64,000 nucleotides of DNA from Cynocephalus volans (Eukaryota; Chordata; Mammalia; Dermoptera; Cynocephalidae): the NCBI RefSeq assembly GCF_027409185.1, contig NC_084467.1:18776501-18840500 (forward strand), written 5' to 3'. The notes under the pieces are model-generated. The model had not been told where the DNA came from. It made no database searches and was given only the letters and a program-made list of their open reading frames with translations. The position numbers were made by a program, and so were the translations under genes. This document shows, piece after piece, positions 46,728 through 58,497 of this stretch; positions within the stretch are counted from its first letter, which is position 1, and every line of letters starts with the position of its first letter.

Positions 46728-46933
46728 CTAGGACTTCTCTCAAACTTGTGTGCTGAGGACACTCAGATGTTGGCCTCAGCTCCCAGGCTGAACTCAACAG
46801 ATTGGCCCATGAAAACTTCTGTATTGAGACAAAGGAAAGGATCCACCAGAAGGCAACACCTATTATCCTGGGCTTGGCAGCAAGGAAGAGGACAGGTAGT
46901 GGAAATCCTGCAATCTGAAAAGCAGACTGAAAG
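46728..46933 (+). other. PNRC2: PNRC2 exon 2 (leader exon with two possible donors)
   Basis: The exon follows a pyrimidine-rich acceptor (tttctag, AG at 46726-46727; a second AG lies at 46730-46731). Two GT donors are possible: after CAG at 46895 and after AAAG at 46933. An ATG at 46767 opens a frame through the whole exon. Splicing from 46895 to 47242 fuses it in frame to PNRC2, adding 49 residues. Splicing from 46933 gives a 56-codon upstream ORF that stops at 47243-47245, 14 nt before the PNRC2 ATG. Both donors are weak by consensus, so the real choice cannot be settled by reading. Confidence 0.6.
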
Positions 46934-47259
46934 GTATAAAAATTCACATGAAAGTGGGGCAAACAATTTACGATGGACTCATCCTAAACCAATTTTTTTT
47001 TAAGTAGAGGATTACTCTGATTTTGTGGGTAGACTGATTTTTCTTAGGGAAGTTAAAGTCTGCATATAATGAAGTGTGAACAGCTTGTTTTAATTTTTGA
47101 GCTAAAACAACTGCACAGCCTATTTTTGGGTCTTCCCCAAGATTTCTAGAGTTGCATGTTGGGGCTATAGAAACTTAAGGAAAAATTTTGAACTTTTTTT
47201 ATTAGACTTTTACTCAATATTTGTTCCCATTCACTTAACAGGTGACAAAGAAGCTGAAG

Positions 47260-47679
47260 ATGGGTGGTGGAGAGAGGTGTAACATTCCAGCCCCTCAATC
47301 TAGAAATGTTAGTAAGAACCAACAACAGCTTAATAGACAGAAGATCAAGGATCAGAATTCCCAGATGAAGATTGTTCATAAGAAAAAAGAAAGAGGACAT
47401 GGTTATAACTCATCAGCAGCGGCATGGCAGGCCATGCAAAATGGGGGGAAAAACAAAAATTTTCCAAATAATCAAACTTGGAACTCTAGCTTAACAAGTT
47501 CCAGCTTGCTTTTTAAGTCTCAAGCCAATCAGAACTATGCTGGAGCCAAATTTAGTGAGCCACCATCACCAAGTGTTCTTCCCAAACCACCAAGCCACTG
47601 GGTTCCTGTTTCCTTTAATCCTTCAGATAAAGAAATAATGACATTTCAACTTAAAACCTTGCTTAAGGTACAGGTATAA
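47260..47679 (+). CDS. PNRC2: Proline-rich nuclear receptor coactivator 2, intact
   Basis: A complete 139-codon frame, the same length as human PNRC2. PNRC2 is a small, mostly disordered adaptor. It binds nuclear receptors, and in P-bodies it links UPF1 to DCP1A in nonsense- and receptor-mediated mRNA decay. Visible landmarks: MGGGER at the N-terminus, a basic Lys/Gln-rich stretch (residues about 20-50), the proline-rich [10 protein letters not shown] (about 107-116) that serves as SH3/EVH1-type ligand, and LKTLL near the C-terminus, an LxxLL nuclear-receptor box. The whole frame lies in the last exon, whose acceptor AG is at 47240-47241. I chose the ATG at 47260; the frame is open upstream to the exon edge at 47242 but begins there with GTG. 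No frameshift or premature stop is present. Confidence 0.97.
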   Translation: MGGGERCNIPAPQSRNVSKNQQQLNRQKIKDQNSQMKIVHKKKERGHGYNSSAAAWQAMQNGGKNKNFPNNQTWNSSLTSSSLLFKSQANQNYAGAKFSEPPSPSVLPKPPSHWVPVSFNPSDKEIMTFQLKTLLKVQV

Positions 47680-49290
47680 AATAAGATAAAGTACTGTTTA
47701 AATTTAGTTATGTTTAGGGATAGTTGTCAATTGGTCTGAAACAAATTCACTAGGGAATTTGTGTAAAATTGCTAATTAATGTAAAAATATAATTAGACTT
47801 CATCTTGTTTGTTTTGTGTTGTCTGCACTGTGATGTAATGGTAGTATCAGTGCAACTTAAAATAACTAAATAATTGTACTTGACAGTGTTTTTAATTAAG
47901 TAGCTTTGAAGGGAAGCCAAGTTTAGATTTGGGAGATGGTAAAGAAATCAACCTTTTCTATTGTGTGTTGGAGAAAAATAATTAAGATTATGAAACTGAA
48001 TCAGATTATAAGCATCTAGCTAAGACATGGAAGGACTGAGAACTAGTCGAACATTTGAAAGTTTAATGTCCTACAGACACCTAAACCAGTAATAATAGGC
48101 CAACAACCTGATGCACTGCCAAAAGAAAATATGAAATTTTCCCAATGAATATTTGCAGTTTAATAAATTGTACATTGGTGAATGTGGAAAGAGCACTCTA
48201 GGCTTACTAGAATGAGGCACAGTATATTCAAAGGCCCTGTTTCTTAAATACAGTGGCTGGGTGTCTGCCAATAAATGCACCAAAACCCTTTTAAAAAATA
48301 GAAACAGCATTTGATGGTCACTCAGTAGCTTTCAGAATACATTTTTGTATTACTGTACTGCATAAGCTATACTGACAGTGATCTGGCCTCATGTCCGTAC
48401 AAAACTTGCTTAAAGTTGGGAGTTCTATAATGTGAAAGTTCTAAGTACCTAGGGAAGAAAGAGCCATGTAAATACACGTTAACAAACTTGTAGCATATGT
48501 AAAGTTTTCTTGGCCTTTATCTTACAAGAATTGAATATTTTAGTATGAATTGCTGAATATAAGAACATGGTCTGTTTTTTATACTATGGCCTAATTTTAA
48601 AGGTCCAAAATAATTTTTTAAAGTTTGCCCTTCTGCTAAAGTGCCAGTGTATGTATGTTATGATTTGGTTGTAAACTATATTTCCAAGTAAACCCTACTG
48701 TGTGTATAACTATATATAGAACTTTAGTTAAGTTTTATAACTAAAATGGTTTAAGCTGCTAAAGCACTTCCTAGTTTTAAGAGATGTGAAATGCAGTACA
48801 GGGCTTCCCGCCTACCCCCACCTTAACCCAAAGATGAACTATTAAAGGGTCCTTCCAACTTTAAAGATTCATTTTGGCTTTCACCAGTTCTTGTAAACCA
48901 TGATAAAAGTATAGCTTATTGTATGGTGGCACTGTCTTGTTTGTCATGAGTGCCACCCAGGGGACCACTTATGCAAAAGATGTAATCTCTTGCATAATAC
49001 CTCGATAAACATGTTCTACCAACTTTAAGGGTAAATGCTAAATATAAGTTAACCCAATAGCAAGTTGAAGAAAAAAGTATGTGGGTCAATTTAAAAATTC
49101 TGATAATGCCCTATTTTCTAATGTGGCACCCTTTTTGGTGTTTATAAGCAGAATGAAGTTGCTTTTCTCCAAATTCAGATGAAATAATACTGCCCAAGTC
49201 AAATATCGATATTCTAAAGAAGTTTATGTAGTACTTCATGTACAAAATTTGAAGCATGAAATTTAAAATAAAATTGCTTTTCTCCCCAGT
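47680..49290 (+). other. PNRC2: PNRC2 3' UTR with poly(A) signal
   Basis: This AT-rich, repeat-free stretch follows the PNRC2 stop codon. AATAAA at 49267-49272 is the best cleavage signal and predicts an end near 49290, giving a 3' UTR of about 1.6 kb, close to what I remember for human. A SINE begins only 26 bp past that point, fitting the transcript ending there. The 3' end faces SRSF10 tail to tail. Confidence 0.7.
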
Positions 49291-49315
49291 GGCTTGTTTT
49301 TATTTAAAAACATTA

Positions 49316-49399
49316 AGGGCTAGCCACTTAGCTCAGTTGGTTAGAGGGCTGTTTTATAACACCAAGATCAAGGGTTTGGATACCCCTTAAAAAAAAAAG
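49316..49399 (+). mobile_element. t-SINE monomer just past the PNRC2 end
   Basis: AGGGCTAGCCACTTAGCTCA start, CAAGGGTTTGGATACCCC end, short A tail. Begins about 45 bp after the PNRC2 poly(A) hexamer. Confidence 0.85.
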
Positions 49400-52300
49400 T
49401 GTCCTGACTGCCTAATATTTATTCTTAGAATGCAAGAAACTGAAATATGATAGAACTATTGGCTTGAAAAGAGGCAACTAATCTAATTGATAGGATATTT
49501 AGTTTGACAGCTATGCAATTAAGCAACTACTTGGGACTCTTCTCCCAGCAGTGCTAACAGTTAAAAACCCAAAAAACAATAGAATACTTGCAAAGGGTTT
49601 TTGAAAGTCAAGTTGAGTAAAGCAGGCTTAATTACCTTTTTCTACATCCTAGGATGTTAGGCTAATAGAAAAAAATTAGCACAAAGGAATTACTTAAATT
49701 GACGAGTTTTTACACAAGGGAGCCTTTGGAAAAAAACACAAGAACCACACACTTGCTTTCAAGTCCATTTCCCAAATGTCAGGGCAGTTTAAAACTAGTT
49801 CAAGAGTAATCCTTTAAATTCTATACTAGTAATACCACGGCAAGGCTATAATTCTTCACACAAACTGTAGAAAATAGGTTTGAAGTTGAGGTAGAACCAC
49901 TATTTGGGTCTTCATTTTTTTTTTTCCTGTTATATTCCCAGTACAATTCCTATGAACAACAATGCCAAGGACTGCCAAATTCCTTTCTGTACTGCACTGA
50001 AATTTCACTAAACAATTCTCAGCCTAGGTGTTAGTTTTTGATCTACACACAAATACACTAGATTTTTGGTTTGGGATTGACTCAAACCTGGTAAAAGTGC
50101 TCAGAATGGAAGGTAGGAGTGGAAAAGTCTCTTGATTAAAATTCAGTAGCTTCAGGGTACCTGAATAAAAGGTCAATGATCATATGAACATCTCACACCT
50201 TAGGTACTAATAAAGACATGGTTAGCATACTAAGTACAGTGACAGGAACTTCCCAGATCAATGCACTGTAAGAACCAAAAAACAGTTGGTACAGAGAACC
50301 TATCATGTAGGGCTGCTTCAAATAGCTGTACTGTGCACCTTCAGAAAATGTTATAATTTCAATGTCATCTTTCTGATGGCAGTATACATAGTATGATGGA
50401 ATCTGGACCTATAACCTATCCTTAAAATGACATTATCTTCCCCCAAACAAGTACAAGGTGGGAAGAAAACAAGGGGTTTTTAATAAATTTTTACAAACTT
50501 TCTAGTGTTTTAGTTGCATTCTCCCAGGCAATAACTTTGTAAAGAAAGGACAGATTACATCTCTTAAAATCTCCCACACAAATGAGGGAGGAAATACCCG
50601 GGTAGTCACAACCCTGTAAAGTAGAGCAAATCCTGAAGAAACAAGATTTTCTTGGTTCCTAGACCAGTTTATTATTTTACTCTTCAGCATTCAAAGAAAT
50701 GTGATCTGCAAAAAACTAGATACAAAGTCCTTTTACTTCTTTACAAACACTACTGCCAACTATCAATAAAATGAATTTACATGCCTTGCTTTTCATTCCC
50801 AAAAAGAAAAATCCTCACCTTTAATACAAGGATGAACCAGTTGTTACAAATGCATAGAAACATAATAAACACTGTTAGAGGAAAGGGCAGAGGAAAAGAA
50901 AAATCAAGAGAAGAATCCTTTTCCATAGTGACTAGCAGAATGTCCTGTAGATAGATGTCAATAACTGGAGACAAACAGGTTGCTTATCAGTCTTCACTAT
51001 CTAAAAAGAATAGTTCACTCCTGGGACTCTTATTTCTGAGCTATTGCTCAAGTCATAGCCTCTCCATTTTGAAATACAATCTCAGGACTTTGTAAACAGG
51101 AACATGGTCAAGATACAATACAATGAAAAATCTCTAAAATTTAGAGGTTGGAATTTGTAAAGCCCCCTGGAAAGACTCAGCCATAACAGCTATGAGATCT
51201 TGGGTTGCATTTAATCTCTTCCTCATCCAGAAAAGTTGTAAGGTGGTGAGAAATGAAAGGGTAAACAAAAAGCCTATCACAAGATAGGTATTACATAGAG
51301 GACAATTTTCTCACCTGTAAAATGAGTATAGTACCCATTTTCCAGGAGTTTTTAGGATTAAATAGGAATATTTGAAAAGCACATAGCTTGGCATGTTAAG
51401 TGCTGAATAATATCAACAGCATTCAATATAAACAAACAACTACAGAAAATAACCCAAAGCAACTCATTCTAATTTAACAGCTGCCAAAACCACATGGGCC
51501 TTTTCTGATTTACCATATTTAAAACTTTTTAGAGAACTATCAAGTATTGTTATTGTACTTGTAAATGACAAAATATTTTCCAGCAAAAAATAATACCAAA
51601 AGGCTAGTAAAACAAACAATAATGTATGTATTCAGCAACATTTTTCCGAACTAAGTATCAACTGAATTTGCAACTAACCCCCCCCCTTCCCCCTTGAATG
51701 TTTTAACCTCAATTCAAAAGGAAATGTAGAAGGGATGTAGAGGGCAAAACATCTGTGAACTACATATTAAGTTTTAAAAAAAATATACAGAACCTCTACC
51801 TGTCAGAACCACCGCCTGAATGTTTATGATTATGTAAAGATATAAAATACATTTTGTAATTAAACCTAAACTCATCTTTGCTCTAACTCTAAATTCCATT
51901 ATAACAATTTTACTGTCTTCAGAAAATAAAGCTATAAAATTTTTTCCCCATTTGAAATGAAAACAAAAAAACAAGCAAAGATGAACCAAATGAAAAATTA
52001 TGGAGTCTAATCTAGAATCTACCACTTACTTGGTGTGGTGACTCATCTTGGGCACGTTTAAAAAATTTTAAAAATAAAATAGAAATAAAAATTTGGACGG
52101 CCACTTGGCTCAGTTGGTTAGAGCACAGCCTTTTAACACTAGGGGTCAAGGGTTCAGATACCCTGACAGCCAGGGGCCAAAAAACAAAACAAAAACCACC
52201 ATTCCATACCTCCCTTATGTATATTCTGCTATATTTTCAAAATTGTTATAAATTAAACCTTAAACTCCTCTTCCAGATTTTAGATAATGTTACATGAAGT

Positions 52301-53643
52301 TTTAAATATGTGGCAAAAATATGACCAAAATAAAATGTGATGGAATCATATACATAGGTAAACAAATTTTGTATCCTATTAAGGAACTGAGGAATCCAAA
52401 ACATTTTGTGACACTATAAAAGTTATTTATTCACTATACACAGAACATGTCCCCTATAAAATGTACATGTAAATCACTAAAAAGTATAATTTGCTGAACA
52501 TTTTCTCAATTACAGAACATACTAAATCAGCTGTGATAACAGCTGTCTGCCTCAAGTCTAATTATAGCACCCAGAGTCTCCTTTATATCTAATGCAAAAC
52601 TATTTTTGGAATTATTTGCTAATATGTGTTTGATGAGGCAGAGTTAACAACTTAATATAATTCTAGTATATTACAGTCACTGCACAATAAATCAGTTTAT
52701 TACATATGAAAACAAATCATTTTTTCATTATTTGTATTAATAGGATGCAAACAAATACTGGATACTTTTAAATGGCAGATAACCACAAAATTACTTATCT
52801 TTGATAATATATTGGGTTTTATAATTACAGTAGGATACGGTGTATAATATTGTTATGAATACACCTCAAACAAAACAATGAGGCCATACTGTAAGGATTA
52901 ACTAGATTGTGCTCAGTAAAGTTATTGAATAAGGGAATCATCTATTTTTCTCCCCAGTTATCCAGTACAATGTTTTTTGCCCACAGTAAGGGCTCAATAA
53001 ATATTTGCTGAATATACTGACTAGGAAAGAGGTGAGAAGAGATGGGAGCTCTTAGGTGGATATCAAGTATGATTGGAATTTACTCAGGGAAAGAGAGTGG
53101 TTAAGGAAGATGCAGACTGCATGTGGCATACAAGTAAGTAAACTCAGATGCCAACAAAGCAAACGATTAAGCAGAAAACACTGGCACTGGAATAAACAAA
53201 GGCAAGATTTGCCAACAATGGCAAAATGGAACTGACTTTTAAGAGATAACTAAGAAAAAGTTTACATTGGACCATGCCTTTTCCACCCAATTCAGTATGA
53301 GACAGACCAATAGAGGCACTATTAAGAGACTATGGCTGTCTTCCTTGATATTCAGACATCCTAGTTTCCAATACTTTATTATGACCTGTTACCTGTGAAT
53401 CAGTATAAACCTATTCATATTTAGGGATTAGTTTCCACAAGTACAAAGTTGAATTTCCTTTTATTTGTCCTAAAATGCTTACTTTCAAACTTGAAGGGAC
53501 TTCAATTATTCCATGTAGTTTTCGATAACATTCTTTTATCTTTTCAGACCAGAGTCAAAATATTCTTACAGTATTCATACTGCAGCACCTTCCACCCACC
53601 CTTTGGTCGCTTGAACTGCCCTTCTTTGGTTCTTTTTCCGCTT
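49400..53643 (-). other. Region downstream of the SRSF10 short-isoform stop; extended 3' UTR or intergenic
   Basis: AT-rich, mostly unique sequence between the PNRC2 end and the short-isoform stop. It holds a t-SINE at 52095-52195 and a MIR-like tail near 51300-51420. Some of it is probably SRSF10 3' UTR, but I cannot place the end. No coding exon is supported. Confidence 0.5.
52095..52195 (+). mobile_element. t-SINE monomer
   Basis: GGACGGCCACTTGGCTCAG start, GGGTTCAGATACCC B box, A-rich tail. Lies antisense to SRSF10. Confidence 0.85.
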
Positions 53644-53704
53644 TCAGATCTTTCTTGAAGTGTAGTAAGCAGAACTGTACTGGGTATTCCAGCTGCAGTT
53701 TGGT
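53644..53704 (-). CDS. SRSF10: SRSF10 alternative terminal exon, short isoform
   Basis: The coding part is 61 nt. It begins after the acceptor tttaag and encodes PNCSWNTQYSSAYYTSRKI followed by TGA (53644-53646). This is the C-terminus I know for the 183-residue SRSF10 isoform (TASR-1), which lacks the second RS block. It joins exon 5 in phase (AG|A CCA). The exon lies 3.1 kb downstream of the long-isoform stop, so choice of terminal exon couples splicing to polyadenylation. An AATAAA on the minus strand at 53460-53465 is one candidate cleavage signal; others occur near 53.38 and 52.43 kb. Confidence 0.92.
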
Positions 53705-56700
53705 CTTAAATAAAAGAAGGATGTTTGTCAGTTTGGTTTTCTTTATTCTTCTCTGTGGTATACAGGATTTTGTTAGTCGAACTGGATGTAGCAGCTTACT
53801 GGGCCAAATTTTCAAGCGAATAGCACAATTAGTCCCAGGTCTTTTCCCTGGGTTGTAACTTAACAGCTCATACTCTATGTAGCACCTTTCCTTTCTCACT
53901 GAAGCATTTATCTCTCATTTTTCTTCTTGCTCACTTGGCTTCAAAAATAAAAATAAAAAATGCAGAGACATCTTAAGTAAAAAGAGAGGTGACGTGTCAG
54001 CCCTCACTTGAGTGTTGATATGACCACTCTATTTAATAGAGCCCAGTGCCAGACACTCAGTGGGTACTCAATAATTGTGAAACTTAACCTATGTAACCCA
54101 AAACTATCTTAAAATACTGTGTAAAGATCATCAAGTGTCAGTAGGACTCTAACTACCATGGGTTCAACTATAATAAAGTCCTTTTGAAGCTCTTAAGGTA
54201 CGTCACTTTAGAAACAACATTAAGATTCTTGAGAAAAGGGTCTAAAAACAAGGTGACATGAGTAAAAAATAAAAATGAAAATATCAGGCCTTTTCCTTCT
54301 TTACAGTGACTGAGAACAATTTCAATAAGCTATCTCCTCAATCTACTTCTCTCAAATTATAGTCCCTTAAAAATACAATCTAAGGGCTGGGCTCAAATCT
54401 TGGTTTTGCCCTTTACAGCCTTTTCTTTGTGCCTCAGTTTCCTTATCTGTGATACGGGGAAAATAAAAGTATCTTTCTCACAGTTTTGTGAAGACTAAAC
54501 GATTTAACACATAGCCTTTTGAACAGTGTCTGGCACATCATAAACATTAAATAAATTATCAGCTATAATTGTCATTGTAGAACAGCTAGAATTCAAACCA
54601 CAAAACACCTAAACTAAACCACTTCCCCAAAGTGGTTATCACTTAATATTAACTGCTCACCAATATTAGATGAAAAAGAATTTTTAAATCGTGCCATAAA
54701 CATAAGGCTCAACCTATCTTGTTTAGGAAGAGGGAGAGCAGAATTATTGATCTGACCAATAGTAAGTATAAACTTATAATTAGGTGACCCAAATTTGATT
54801 TTAATAGGTATCTTACCACTACCAAATAACCTCAAGTTATTTAACCCAAGAGGCTTAATGAGCATATGAAACAACTCTGACATTACATAAGGAATTCTTA
54901 AGTACTACATAAAAGATGTAGCTTTCTGGCAAGTTTTATCATTTCCAAAGTAAAAGTTAGTTGTACCTAGTGCAACACTGATTAAAAATATTTCTAAATC
55001 TACAAAGGATTGTTTCCACTGTTATTTTAGAATCATATTCAATACTTATAATAATTCCAGTTAATCATTATTTCCTTCATTTTGTTTTTATTATAGCATG
55101 TTTGCTTAATTTACAGCAAGCAGAAAATAAGCTGGGTCTTGTTTTGATCCAAACATCGATGTTTTAAAGGTTGTACACAATATTTGTTAAAAAGAACATA
55201 TAAAAATACCTTTTTAGAAGCTTCTATAAGAAAGAAAATACAAAGTTTAACCCCACAACTTTCCTCTTTGCTAGAACTGCAAACTACTGCTACAGTTTTA
55301 AATAGACTTTTTGCTATTTAAACTATACATCCAGGAAAATCTAAAAAAATTAAAGAAACGTGCATATAAATGATTGCATAGCAGAACATGAACATTAACT
55401 GCAAACAGTAAAGAAATGAAAGTTAGAAATACTATCAAATATACAAAGGTTCTAGAATCAATCCTTTAAACACATTCCACAAACAGTATTTTAAAACCAT
55501 CTTTTTGTTCTTTACAGGCAAGGCCTAGATTACTAAAACCAAAATTGAAAAAAGTAATCCTCTAAAAGGAATCATTTCCCCACAATATTTCTTACTTACA
55601 TTTGCAAGCAAGCAATCTGAGATTTTTAAAGATGCTAGCTTTTTATTCTGAAATGAGACTGGACATGTCAAGTCACTTTTATTGCCCCAAAATGATCTTT
55701 CAGAGAAATACTAGAAATTATAAATGGTTAAGGGTATTATTCCTTCCTCATTTTTAGTTTGGTACTACACTGATAATCAAAAACTCAAGAGACGTGACTC
55801 TTGCTTAAAACTGACTAATCCTTTTCCCCAAATTATTTTAAATTTCATGGCACCACAGAATCACCTAGAATGGGAGTGTTGTCTTTCAACTTGCCTCACA
55901 TTAAATAAATTGAGGTGTGAAGAGCAAGCCTCCCTCATAAAGAGGTAGGCAAATTTTGATACAAATGCACATGTCAAGTGTTGTAAGAATCAAAATTCAG
56001 GTCTTTTACACTACGCACACAAAACCCACTTTGAAACAATTTACTTGCTTCTAACAGCAGTAAGAATACTAAGCAATTTTATGCAACAATGCTCCTTAAA
56101 TTTTAGAACACTACATAAGAACATTATTTCCCCCCATAAAGTTACTTCTGCCAGCATTGACCTCAAATTTTAAGGTGAGTTTTTCTGATGTATGTTCCAA
56201 ATCTTCTTAGAAACCAGAAAAAAAAGCAGTGAAGGCTCCATGTTTCTGTCAAAAACTCCTCTCAATCTCCCTGAAAATGCTCCTTAACCCAGTTGGCATC
56301 ATTCCCCAAGACAGTGGGGTTGACAAAAGGACTATTCCACACTGCATCATAAACTATTATCATTGTCCTACACATCAACAAGACAAAAAGGTCCACCCTG
56401 AACCTAAATGTGTCTGAGCAGTCAGTGTTGTACTGTAGCTACAACTTCACTTTTGTATCATTCTATCTTATTAGCAAGCTACATTTTTAGGTTAACAGTT
56501 CTACCAAATATGGATATTAAAGTTTATTTTTAATAAGACAATGTTGCAAATTATGGTCAACCAACATCTTTTCACCAAATACTTCAAGCATAAAAAATGA
56601 GAATCTTTACAAAAATATACAGAGACACCACGAATTGGTAGCTGCCCATAACATTAAACAGACTGGACTCTTAAGAGTGGCTTCTCAACAGCATATCATT

Positions 56701-56844
56701 TTAATTATAACCATTGCCTGGTACAGGGAAAACTAACAAGTGTTTTTTAAGCATCATTGCAACATTGTATTCCTGATAATTTAAGTAAACCAAACTATGA
56801 GTAAATGAATGATACATGCCTAAAAATTATCATGGTTTATAATA
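53705..56844 (-). other. SRSF10: SRSF10 long-isoform 3' UTR and terminal intron of the short isoform
   Basis: About 3.1 kb of AT-rich, largely unique sequence between the two alternative 3' coding ends. A MIR relic lies at 54385-54560. Several minus-strand AATAAA hexamers occur (near 55.09, 55.63, 55.68 and 56.52 kb), so the end of the long 3' UTR cannot be fixed from sequence. No other open frame here looks real. Confidence 0.6.
54385..54565 (+). mobile_element. MIR
   Basis: CTCAGTTTCCTTATCTGTGA and CAGTGTCTGGCACATC match the MIR 3' half. Antisense to SRSF10. Confidence 0.75.
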
Positions 56845-57142
56845 TCAGTGGCCACTGGACTTAGGACTAGTCCAAGACCTTGATCTAGATTTTGACCTAG
56901 ACCTAGACTGTGATCTTGACTGAGATTTGGATCTAGGTGGTTCTTTTTTCCTTGATTCCTTTTCATATCTTGAGCCAGACTTATAATGTGTTTTGGAATC
57001 TGTTTTAGAGGTGCCTCTAGTTTTGGTGTGAGATGCAGACCTAGAACGTGATTTAGCCTTCATTTCTTTCTTGGGCTGGGACTTGGACCGTGATCTTGAA
57101 TTGGATTTAGATCTTGAAAAAGATCGATTTCGGTGTTTGAAT
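56845..57142 (-). CDS. SRSF10: SRSF10 terminal exon, long isoform (RS domain and stop)
   Basis: The 298-nt coding part encodes FKHRNRSFSRSK through the second RS block and ends WTSPKSSGH followed by TGA (56845-56847). That matches the C-terminus of the 262-residue human isoform as I remember it. The acceptor on the minus strand is tttgaaag. A possible poly(A) signal (AATAAA on the minus strand, 56523-56528) lies about 320 nt past the stop, with others further on. The frame is intact. Confidence 0.95.
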
Positions 57143-57275
57143 CTTTCAAAACAGAGGAGAGATACAATTAGAGTAAAAATTAGATTCTATATTAATCAAA
57201 TTTGTTATTTTTAGAGCAAAAGTTCACTCTGAAATTGAAAAACATGTAAGTCTTTTTCAAAGCAAAGTTATTTAC

Positions 57276-57329
57276 CTATCATTGTCGGAATGGCTTCTGC
57301 TACGCCGTGGTCTTCCAGTCGGTCTACTG
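57276..57329 (-). CDS. SRSF10: SRSF10 coding exon 5 with NAGNAG acceptor
   Basis: The 54-nt exon encodes SRPTGRPRRSRSHSDND. On the minus strand the acceptor reads TTTTAGCAG, two AGs three bases apart. The first yields RNSRP across the junction, the second yields RNRP, so one serine is optional. The donor is gtaaat left of 57276. From here the transcript can go either to the long terminal exon at 57142 or to the distal terminal exon at 53704; both accept the same phase (AG|A). Confidence 0.94.
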
Positions 57330-57558
57330 CTAAAAAGCATATCAGAAAAAGCAAACAGTGACAAATGTCTATTTATAGTCTTAGAAGTTTCTAATTAAAA
57401 GCGAACCATAAAACTTTTTAAATGAAATACGAAAATATTTTTAGTCTCAACGAAGCATTCAACGTATATAATTAAAAGTGTATAAAAAGGTAAAAAAAAT
57501 TTAAGTGCTAACAAACATACATTTTAAAAAACAGATCAGTGCTACACACCACACTTAC

Positions 57559-57721
57559 TTTCTAGGACTATAAGATCTTCTATAGTTGTAATCAAAAGAC
57601 CGACTTCTTGATCTCCTTCTTTCATAACTTCGGCTTCGGGAACGTCTGTATCTGTCATAATCATCATAGCGTGAAGAACTGTACACGTTCCTCCCTTCCT
57701 TGGCCTTCATCTGATTTGGCG
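57559..57721 (-). CDS. SRSF10: SRSF10 coding exon 4 (linker and start of RS domain)
   Basis: The 163-nt exon encodes PNQMKAKEGRNVY and then the first Arg/Ser-rich block, including RRSRSRSYERRRS and FDYNYRRSYSPR. The acceptor is cctag right of 57721 and the donor gtaag left of 57559. The last two bases (AA) complete an Asn codon with exon 5. RS domains are phosphorylated by SRPK and CLK kinases, and phosphorylation state switches SRSF10 between activator and repressor. Confidence 0.95.
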
Positions 57722-57835
57722 CTAGGAAATACATAAAACAGAAATATTTAGAAACATTAAAAACTTAGTCAAGTCCACAAATTATAGGAAAAAAAAATAC
57801 CTGTATCCCCTTTGTTTATACCAAGGAAAGTGTGT

Positions 57836-57930
57836 ATGTGTTTTGGAATCTGTTTTAGAGGTACCTGTAGTTTTGGTATAAGATGCAGCTCTAGAAAGTG
57901 ATTTAGCCGTCATTTCTTTCTTGGGCTGGG
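57836..57930 (-). pseudogene. Duplicated fragment of SRSF10 long terminal exon inside intron 3
   Basis: These 95 bp match 56986-57080 (inside the long terminal exon) with 8 mismatches and no gap, about 92% identity, at a constant offset of 850 bp and in the same orientation. Weaker similarity may continue to about 57975 after a 10-bp shift. Read in the parental frame the copy is still open and encodes a diverged version of the QPKKEMKAKS region. It has no evident splice sites or poly(A) tail. Since the source lies within one exon, a DNA-level tandem duplication and a retro-derived insertion cannot be told apart. Confidence 0.85.
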
Positions 57931-58325
57931 TCAAGGTTAAATGTGAATAATAATCTTGGAAAGGGATTTATTTTTCAAGGAAGTCTATCGGAGACTTCTT
58001 AGACATGCCAACTACTTTGACGTTAGGAATCTATACCCATAAATGTATTTTTTTAAATTCCAAATAGAAATATGAACAAATTTTGAACAATATGCTGGTT
58101 TGAAATTATTCTGCCACTGTTTCCATTCATTAGGAACACCATTAACAACAACAAAATACTTACTGGTGACCCAGGAAAAATGTGTAGTGTAAAAATGCAG
58201 TAACATATAAATATACAGTTCTGAGACCGTGACAAAGAAAAGTGGGAGAGATAACACTTACTGAATGCTTTACACATACCTACACCCCTGGACATTCTCA
58301 ATTCTTATATTATCTCATCCAATTC

Positions 58326-58497
58326 TTTTTTTTTTTTTTTTTTAAGATGACCGATAAGGGGATCTTAACCCTTGACTTGGTTTTGTCAGCACCACGCTCT
58401 CCCAAATGAGCTAACTGGCCATCCCTATATAGGGATCCGAACCCAAGGCCTTGGTGTTATCAGCACCACACTCTCTCAAGTGAGCCACGGGCCAGCC
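58326..58497 (-). mobile_element. t-SINE dimer in SRSF10 intron 3
   Basis: Complete dimer in reverse; flanks CTCATCCAATTCT and CTCATTCAATTCT form a near-perfect duplication. Same orientation as SRSF10. Confidence 0.93.

Noticed and set aside
46933-47262. Programmed frameshift from the exon 2 upstream ORF into PNRC2
   Set aside because: The sequence at the stop (GAAAGGTGA) is not a slippery heptamer and I see no obvious downstream structure; alternative splicing is the simpler explanation.
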